Origin: Zanthoxylum bungeanum
Taxonomy: Eukaryota > Streptophyta > Magnoliopsida > Sapindales > Rutaceae
Assembly: GCA_019454045.1 (NCBI GenBank)
Contig: SKCR01023809.1
Coordinates: forward strand, 248,001-312,000
Direction: 5' to 3'
Length of the DNA: 64,000 bases
The notes under the pieces were generated by a model that had not been told where the DNA came from, did no database searches, and saw only the letters and a program-made list of their open reading frames with translations. Numbering within the stretch: position 1 is the first letter of the stretch; every line of letters begins with the position of its first letter. Shown here in pieces: positions 56,991 through 64,000 of the stretch. The translations under genes and the position numbers were made by a program.

Positions 56991-58905
56991 ACATTTGCTG
57001 AAGAATAAGACTACAAAGTTGGAGCCACATTCTAAGGGGTGTCTATTTGTAGGCTATCCTAAGGATACTATAGGTGGATTCTTCTATAGCCCTGAAGATA
57101 ACAAAGTTTTTGTATCGACAAATGTTATGTTTCTAGAAGAGGACTATATGAGGGAGTTCAAACCTCGAAATAAAGTGTTACTCGATGAGTTACTTACTGG
57201 TTCGACCAACACACCATCGTCAACGACAGTTGACAAATACATAGCACATTCGATATCTGAGCATCAGATGCAATCTCATGAGAATGATCTACCACCTAGA
57301 CGAAGTGAGAGGGTTGAATGACAACCTGATCGCTATCTTGGAGTTGGAGAGGCACAAGTTGTCGCATCCAACGATGGTATAGATGATCCATTAACATATC
57401 GTAGTGCAATGGATGATTCTGATAAAGAGGAATGGCTCAAAGCCATGAACCTAGAGATGAAGTCTATGTACTCCAACTCAATTTGGGAACTTGTAGACCA
57501 ACTTGATGGGGTGAAACCCATAGGTTGCAATTGGGTCTACAAGAGGAAGAGGGGAGCAGTTGGGAAGGTATAGACCTTCAAGGCTAGACTAGTGGCAAAT
57601 GGTTATACCCAGAAAGATGGAGTTGACTATGAGGAAACTTTCTCGTCAGAAGCCATTCTAAAATCCATCCACACTCTTTTGTCTATTGCCGCATATTATG
57701 ACTATGAGATTTGGAAAATAGACGTCAAGACTGCATTCTTGAATGGAAATCTTGATGAGAGTATCTATATGGTACAACCAGAGGGGTTCATAGCCCAAAG
57801 ATCAAGAGCAAAAGGTTTGCAAGCTGTAAAGGTCCATATATGGACTTAAACAGACATCTCAATCTTGGAATATAAGATTTGATACCACGATCAAGTCTTA
57901 AGACTTTGAGCAGAATGTTGATGAGCCTTGTGTATAAAAGCACATCATTGACGGGAAGTGGTTTTTCTTATTTTATATGTCGATGGTATTTTACTTATTG
58001 GGAATGATGTAAAGATATTATCGGACGTGAAAATATGGCTAGCTAACCAATTCCAAATGAAAGATTTAGGAGAGGCCAGCTATGTTTTTGGGATTCAGAT
58101 ACTTCGGGATCGCAAGAAACGATTGTTAGTTATGTCTTAGGTATCCTATATCAACAAGATCTTTGTCTGATTTGGGATGTAGAATTCCAAGAAAGGTAAT
58201 CTGCCTTATCGGCTTGGAATTCATTTGTCAAATGAACAATCTCCTAAGACACCTTAAGATGTTGAGGAAATGAAACATATCCCATATGCCTCAGCAGTTG
58301 TTAGTCTCATGTATACTAAGTTATGCACGAGACCAGACATATGTTTTGTAGTGGGAGTAGTCAGTATGTTTAAGTCTAACCCAGGATTGGATAATTGGGT
58401 GGCTGTGAAATACATTCTTAAGTATCTTAAGAGAACGAGAGATTATATGATTGTTTATTCAGGTGAGGATATGATCTTGAGGGGATATAGGACTCTAATT
58501 TTCATAAAGATGTCAATTCTAGGAAATCAACATCTGGATCAGTGTTTACCCTAGGTGGTGGGGCTATAGTATGGCGGAGTATAAAGCAATCTTGCTTTGC
58601 TGACTCCACCCTGGAGGCTGAATATGTAGCAGCTTGTGAAACAGCTAAGGAATCAGTCTGGCTCTGTAAATTCTTGGGAGATCTGGAAGTTATTCCAGAT
58701 ATGGATAAACCACTCACACTTTATTACGATAACAGTGGTACAGTGGCAAATTCAAAAGAACCAAGAAGCCATAAGAGAGGAAAGCATATAGAGAGGAAAT
58801 ATCATCTCATCAGGGAAATAAAACAGAGAGTAGACGTTACTGTCATAAAGATTGCATCCGTAGAGAACCTGGCTGATCCGTTTACAAAGACCTTGTCGGT
58901 TTAAG
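56991..58905 (+). pseudogene. pol: B copy 2 reverse transcriptase and RNase H, degenerate
   Basis: It opens with the integrase tail (VGYPKDTIGGFFYSP). A TGA lies at about 57319 and a TAG at about 57571. The RT shows VKPIGCNWVYKRKR, KIDVKTAFLNGNLDESIYM, a frameshift near 57800, and a catalytic box YVDG (57976-57987) in place of YVDD. There is a stop near 58138 and another near 58257. RNase H from 58542 is open to 58904, with TLEAEYVAACETA, YDNSGTVANSKEP and ENLADPFTKTLSV. RNase H alone could be near normal. Confidence 0.88.
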
Positions 58906-58963
58906 TGTTTGAAGGTCACCTAGATGGTCTAGGATTACAAGACATGTCCATTTGCTCTAGTGC

Positions 58964-58974
58964 AAGTGGGAGAT
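58964..58974 (+). promoter_or_regulatory. polypurine tract, B copy 2
   Basis: AAGTGGGAGAT precedes the third LTR. The copy 1 counterpart is AAATGGGAGAT at 45142-45152. Confidence 0.9.
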
Positions 58975-61106
58975 TGTTGGGATATATGCCCTAGAGCTTC
59001 ATGTAATGTAAACGATTTTATATGTTTTGAAATAAAATGATGCATTATTCAATTATCAAAGTGTTTATTTTAATTTCGTATATTATAAATTATCTTGATT
59101 ACCCTAGATTACTTATGTGCCTTGTTACTTAGTGTATGAGTGTCATACACACGAGGATTTAAATCTGAAGTTAGTAATCATAAATAGTCCATAGAGAGCA
59201 AACAAAACGGGTACTTTGTTTGTGGTTTATCTATAGCTGCTGTCCATTCTATATTTGTATGGCGACCTTGATCCAGGATCGTCCATATAGAGACATGAGA
59301 ATGGAGGCACCTTGTATGATGTGATCATATAGGACTGGACCCAGATGGAAATGACATTCTTATAATATCCGTTAAACAAATAAAGTCATTTCGATCTACT
59401 AGATGGTCATATATGGATTGATCTTAATCCTGAGTGTACTACGAACTCCTACATGGCATGTTATGTCCTTTGATTTACAAAGGTAAGGTTGGTGTAGCAG
59501 TCCCGACCAATAGCTACGTACTTTGGGGGCATTGTCTGTTGTGTAGCTGAGAACATTTTACATAGATATGGAGTTCACTCCTTCTTGCTAGAAGTAGAGG
59601 AGTATCTTCCTTAAGGGTTGATTCGGTACTTGAACGGTTAGAGCGCTCAAGTCTTTCTATTACGAATAGAAAAATTAAAATTCATAATGGTTATGAATAA
59701 ATCGTTCATTAGAGAATCAATGGTACTTAAGGAATAAATAATTAGAGGGGTATAACAGATATTATGACCTGACTCTAATTACGAGATACTCGTGAATGGT
59801 CAATTCATATGTAGTGACTATATCGATGGACACCGATTTGGTTCGGCTTAATATATCATCTACGGCAACGAGAGTGCAACTTCGGGTTTTTAGTGGAATA
59901 ACCCGGAGTTAATAATTCGGAATATTTAATTAAGAGCTTAATTAATATTTCGAGATTAGTGGAGCTCTGAAGCGTAGGTCCATTTGGTCCCCGTGCTAGC
60001 TTGATATTTTATAGCGGATTTAATATAATTGGATAGTCCAATTATATACTCACAAATGTATAAATATTATTAATATGATTAATAATATTATTGTCACACT
60101 TGAAACTTTATATTAAAAGTTAATATATGGTTTTATTAAATATATGATATTTATATACATGTATTAGATTTTATAAGATATAATTTAATGAAAGAGTGAA
60201 TTTGGAATTTCCAAATTTTATGGGTTTTGGAAACCCTTGGCAATATTATGGAAGTTACACCTTTTAATAAGGTGTTAATTTTTTATTTTTGTAACATATA
60301 TTGTCTTTATGGAAAGTAAATATTTTGTTACAAAATTTTGAATTTAATACATGTTGTGGCTGAAAATTCAAAGAAAAAATGGGGGAGGTTTTCTTTTATT
60401 TTCGAAAACAAATAAACCTAAGTGTAAAAAGGAAAATTTGTTTTTTCTTTTGTAGATTTCATTCTTGAACCCTAGCCACCTTTCATCTTCTTCTCCATCC
60501 TCTCAAAACTTGAGAAAACAAAACTAAAGAAAAAGAAGAAAAACAATACAAAACATAAGTGAGATTTAATCTCTAAATAGTTTAAAGACTAATATTGTCA
60601 GTCTTACCCACACAAGTTTCCGTTGATAACGAGATATAGTTCGGAAGACTTTATGGTGTCGAACAAATAATCATATTCATCTTATTCTTGTTTAGTACTC
60701 AGCAGTGAGGCTTTATTTTGCTCACTCCCGCCCATTTACTTGGTGAAATGGAACTCGAGTTTGGTTTCATTTTAATCCAGCTTTTTTGGGGAATTTTTTT
60801 TGGTGTTTTGGGGGTGTGTTGGGGCTGTTTTCAAGTGAAAAATCAGAACTGAAACACAATCACTATCCGCGCATTTCAGGGGCTGTTTCGGCAGTGCACT
60901 GGGCGCGAATCGGGTCCAAAACAGTCCAGTTTTTATGCGGCTGTTCGGGGACTGTTCTGGGGCTGGAATTTTATCTAAAATAGAAGTAAAATTTCAGTAA
61001 TGGTACTGTTTCCATTCGGCCACTCAAAGTGAAGGGTAGAAAATTTTTTCAAGTCCGATCCATGTGCCTAAGACGCTTCTGCTGCGTAAGGAAAGCGTTT
61101 CCAACA
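58975..61106 (+). repeat. third (shared) LTR of the family B array
   Basis: TGTTGGGATATATGCCC to TTTCCAACA, 2.13 kb, uninterrupted. PBS TGGCATCGAGAGC follows at 61109-61121. The TATA site is changed to GTGTAAAAAGG (about 60422). Confidence 0.93.
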
Positions 61107-62796
61107 ATTGGCATCGAGAGCAATATTGAAAAGTGTTCTTAACCCTTCATTTTTTTCATTTATATTTATTGTTTTTATATATTTATATGAGTTATAAATA
61201 TTGATATGCATGTTTAGATGAGTGGGCAAAAAATAATATTCATGTGATGAATGATTATTGTTTTTCATTTGATGAATAGATGTTGCATTGGTCGTAAATT
61301 TTTCGGCTCTTATTTTATTGTTGGTTTCGATTTTGGGATGTAAGGCCATTAGGCCAATTTTTTACAGTTGTTATAATTTTAATTTTCCATTGTAACAATT
61401 TCAATTGTTGTAATTTGGAGCACCGAAGTCGTAAAAGGAGCCAACACCACCTTGAAGCGTGATTTGACGACCACGGGATGCCTTGGGTATTTTTGTACTA
61501 ATTAGATTAGTATAGGAAAAATAAGAGCCCGGTCAATGCAAAATATTTTTTTATATTATATGTATGTTTAATTCGAATTGTTTGAATAATATGTCATATA
61601 GCTTAGGGTGTCTACTCTTGCATTTCACATGTCATAACATGCATTGGATGCATAATTATTATAGACATAAAATGTGATTTTATATGATTTAAAATGTTTA
61701 AATTATAATATGATATACAAGGAAAAACAATTAATTAGATTAATTGGTTTTATGGTTTAAAATTTGAATTCTAATATATTGGGCTTAATAAGTGCATAAT
61801 AAATTCCATTGGTATATAGGATGGAAACCCGGACATAAATTTCATAGCCGAATCCGAATGGATGGTAATGTGGTCTGCACTCGGGATACAATTCCACATA
61901 TCATTGTATTTTATAACGCATAAGATTAATTAAATAATTTAATATAAATCTTGACCATTTTAGGATTCTAAATTTTTAAACCTATTAGTGTTCTAGTAAT
62001 TAAAAGTTAAAATATGATAGGTCGCTAATACCATTCTAATTAAATTAGTTTAATTGAGTAATACAATTAGTAGAGACTAATGGAATTAGTGATACAAATT
62101 TTAGAGTTAAAATTGGTTAGGTCACTAATAGTGTACTAGTGTTAATAAGAGTTATGATTTAGCCGTCATAAATTTATTCACACTAGTTAAATTAAAATAT
62201 TAGATATTTTATAAATAGAAACCTTAAACTCAAAATAGTGAGTGGGAGAGGGATATACGACAGTATATTAGGTGATCTTCATTGTTAGTCCGAAAACGTG
62301 AGATTCAAAAGACACCTCAAGACGGCTTTGTTTTTGTCCCCCTACGGATGGTGTCCATTTTGGGTCAATATCAGGTTTGGATTTCGAGAGGATATGGATT
62401 CTAGATTTATCTGGGGAACTGACCTACCCTACGGCGGAACTTCACTAGTTAAGTCAAAGGGTCTCGAAACGACGGGTCACACTCACAAAGGAATGATTAA
62501 CTGTTAATCTATATTCCTTGATCGAATCAAACGGTAGTTGGTTAATATAGGAATAAGAGTTATTCTCGCATATATTAATCAATTGAGATTTTCTCGATCT
62601 ATCATGCAAATAATTGACCTACCCTATAGCGGCACTTATTTGTGGGATGATAGATTTCCGTGTCATAGTAATTCTCTTAGGTTTCTAATTTGTTATCCAT
62701 GGTTCATGCATAATGTTTAATTTTATGCCAAAATTGTTTGATAATGTTAATATGCGATGAATGAATGTTAAATGCATGTTTATTTTATTTTCAGCC
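61107..62796 (+). other. leader of B copy 3
   Basis: It is collinear with the copy 1 leader and keeps GTAAGG at 61340, CCTACCCTACGGCGG at 62423-62437, a second, mutated copy of the word at 62619-62633, and a pyrimidine-rich run ending CAG (62793-62794) before ATG 62797. No coding signal. Confidence 0.78.
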
Positions 62797-63640
62797 ATGG
62801 TTTCTCTGATTATTTCCATAATCGCAAATGATAAATTAACGGGAGAAAATTATGTTAAGTGGAAAAGTAACATTATCGCTATCTTGGTCTGTGAAAACCT
62901 AAAGTTTGTCTTGACAGAGTGTCGTCCCGAGCTGGCCAAGCTGTGTGCGATACCTGCATGAAATGGGTCGCAGCTGATGAGAAATCATGCTGCTACTTGC
63001 TAGCAAGGATGTCTGAGGTTCTTGCTGCAAAGTATGAACCTATGGCTTCCGCATCTCAGATGATGGAGTCATTGCAGGGCATGTTCGGGCAGCCTTTGGA
63101 GCATCAACGTCATGAGGTCATGGTCTCAGCGATGACTGCTAGGATGAAGGATGGGACATCAGTCCGAGAACACGTCTTGAGGATGATGACATATCTCAAC
63201 ACTGTTGAAACCAATGGAGCTCGTATTGACGAGCGTAGCCACGTGACCATGATTATGGAAACTTTTCCGAAGAGTTTCCTGCAGTTTCAAAGCAACTATA
63301 TTATGAAGAAATTGACTTTTGCTTTGACCCAGTTTCTTGATGAGCTCACCCACTACGAGTCCATGTTTGTGTATCCCCGTAAGCCCACTGATGAGGCAAA
63401 TGTTTCCGAGTCTTCAAAATCTACAAAGATGAAGAAGAATAGCACTTGGAAGGCTAAGGCTATGCCCATGAAGAAGAAGAACAAGAAAGGCTCCAATGAT
63501 GCCAATCTCAAGGGAAAGTGTTTCCATTGCAACAAGAACGGGCATTGGAAAATGAATTGTTCTAAATACCTTGTTGAGCTGAAAGAGAAAAAGAATACAT
63601 GTAAATATGATTTACTCGTTATCGAATATCTATTAGTGGA
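62797..63640 (+). pseudogene. gag: B copy 3 gag, frameshifted near the N-terminus
   Basis: It starts at ATG 62797 in GCCATGG (MVSLIISIIANDKLTGENY). A 13-bp loss near 62932, between two GGCCA words present in copy 1, shifts the frame. The shifted frame (from 62919) is open for 268 codons and contains most of gag: SVREHVLRMMTYLN, MIMETFPKSFLQFQSNY, a Lys-rich stretch and an intact CCHC knuckle CFHCNKNGHWKMNC. It is the only B copy with all four knuckle residues. It runs on into protease in the same frame. Confidence 0.9.
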
Positions 63641-64000
63641 GGATGATAAATCAGCCTGGATTGTTGATTCTAGAGCCACTAACTATGTTTGTTCTTCCTT
63701 GCTGAAGGTGACTACACCATGAGGGTCGGGACAAGGGATGCCATTTCAGCAAGAGCAGTGGGAGTTTCCAATTTAAATTTTACAAATAATAGTTATTTAA
63801 ATTTGAACAATGTGTTATTTATTCTTGGTTTTCGTAGGAATTTGATTTGTGCTTCTAAACTTTTGGATGATGGTTATTCAGTTTCTTTTAATAGCAATTT
63901 GGTTATTATTGGTAGAAATGGATTATCCATATGCATATGAAACTCAGAAAATAACTTGTATCTTTTAGTGGAGAATGTATAAGAGCTAGTCAACCACTTG
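63641..64000 (+). pseudogene. pol: B copy 3 protease, truncated by small deletions and the window edge
   Basis: The active site (63665 on) is DSRATNYVC, with Arg in place of Gly as in copy 2. About 28 bp are missing near 63697, which moves the frame to one open from 63689 to 63940. A further loss of roughly 245 bp near 63960 removes the pre-integrase finger relative to copy 2. The window ends just inside the integrase region. Confidence 0.85.

Larger units (their letters stand above)
21159..64000 (+). mobile_element. shared-LTR array of copia family B (three LTRs, three internal regions, open to the right)
   Basis: LTRs at 21159-23297, 45153-49116 and 58975-61106 are each followed by a PBS and a leader-gag region. 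The second and third are each also preceded by RNase H and a purine tract. Each therefore acts as the 3' LTR of one copy and the 5' LTR of the next. No five-base duplication follows the second or third LTR. Copies two and three resemble each other more than copy one, for example LTR words CATGTAATGTAAACGA versus CGTGTAAACGG. Later insertions within the array are not shared between copies. Confidence 0.88.

Noticed and set aside
1..64000. Both shared-LTR arrays as assembly duplications
   Set aside because: Collinear copies differ by many substitutions, indels and unshared nested insertions, which a duplicated assembly would not show. Long reads would still be needed for certainty.
1..64000. 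Host genes, tRNA, rRNA, or small RNA genes
   Set aside because: Nothing recognisable was seen on either strand; the tRNA-like words are retrotransposon primer-binding sites.

Overview
This is plant nuclear DNA, most likely from a eudicot, made almost wholly of nested LTR retrotransposons. The evidence is Ty1/copia and Ty3/gypsy LTRs of 0.24-2.7 kb, tRNA-Met, tRNA-Asp-like and GGCGACTCC-type primer-binding sites, polypurine tracts directly before LTRs, and degraded copia gag-pol reading frames. I recognise no host gene, tRNA, rRNA or CRISPR array. The species cannot be named from what is seen.

Layout from left to right. Positions 1-3743 are the 3' end of a plus-strand Ty3/gypsy (Athila/Tat-like) element with its 3' LTR. 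Positions 3744-5452 are the start of the internal region of a minus-strand gypsy element (Tekay/Del-like). Its 5' LTR (5453-5773 plus 15797-18141) is split by a 10-kb copia element, family A (5774-15791), flanked by the duplication TATAG. Positions 18142-20148 are a minus-strand gypsy relative of the left-edge element, with a much mutated PBS and LTR. Positions 20149-21158 are a plus-strand LTR fragment related to the Tekay-like LTR.

From 21159 to the window end lies an array of copia family B in the order LTR, internal, LTR, internal, LTR, internal, with neighbouring copies sharing each LTR (LTRs at 21159-23297, 45153-49116 and 58975-61106). Four later insertions lie in it, each with a perfect 5-bp duplication: a minus-strand solo B-type LTR (25069-27192, ACATG), a 14-kb gypsy/Tat-like composite (27881-41954, ACGGG), a minus-strand solo family-A LTR (47146-48962, GTTTC) and a young 5-kb copia element, family C (50815-55820, GATTT).

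The 14-kb Tat-like composite is the most unusual object. It is itself LTR, internal, LTR, internal, LTR on the minus strand. It has no gag or pol, and next to each polypurine tract it carries two minisatellite arrays with units of 40 bp and about 29 bp. The window therefore holds two independent shared-LTR arrays from two superfamilies. Unequal LTR-LTR recombination is the simplest explanation, and the differences between copies argue against an assembly artefact.

No element can be shown to be autonomous. Family A, B and C gag-pol all carry stops and frameshifts. Both family B copies whose reverse transcriptase is visible have altered YVDD boxes, and all three B copies have altered protease active sites. 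Family C is the least damaged and has nearly identical LTRs, so it is probably the most recent arrival.
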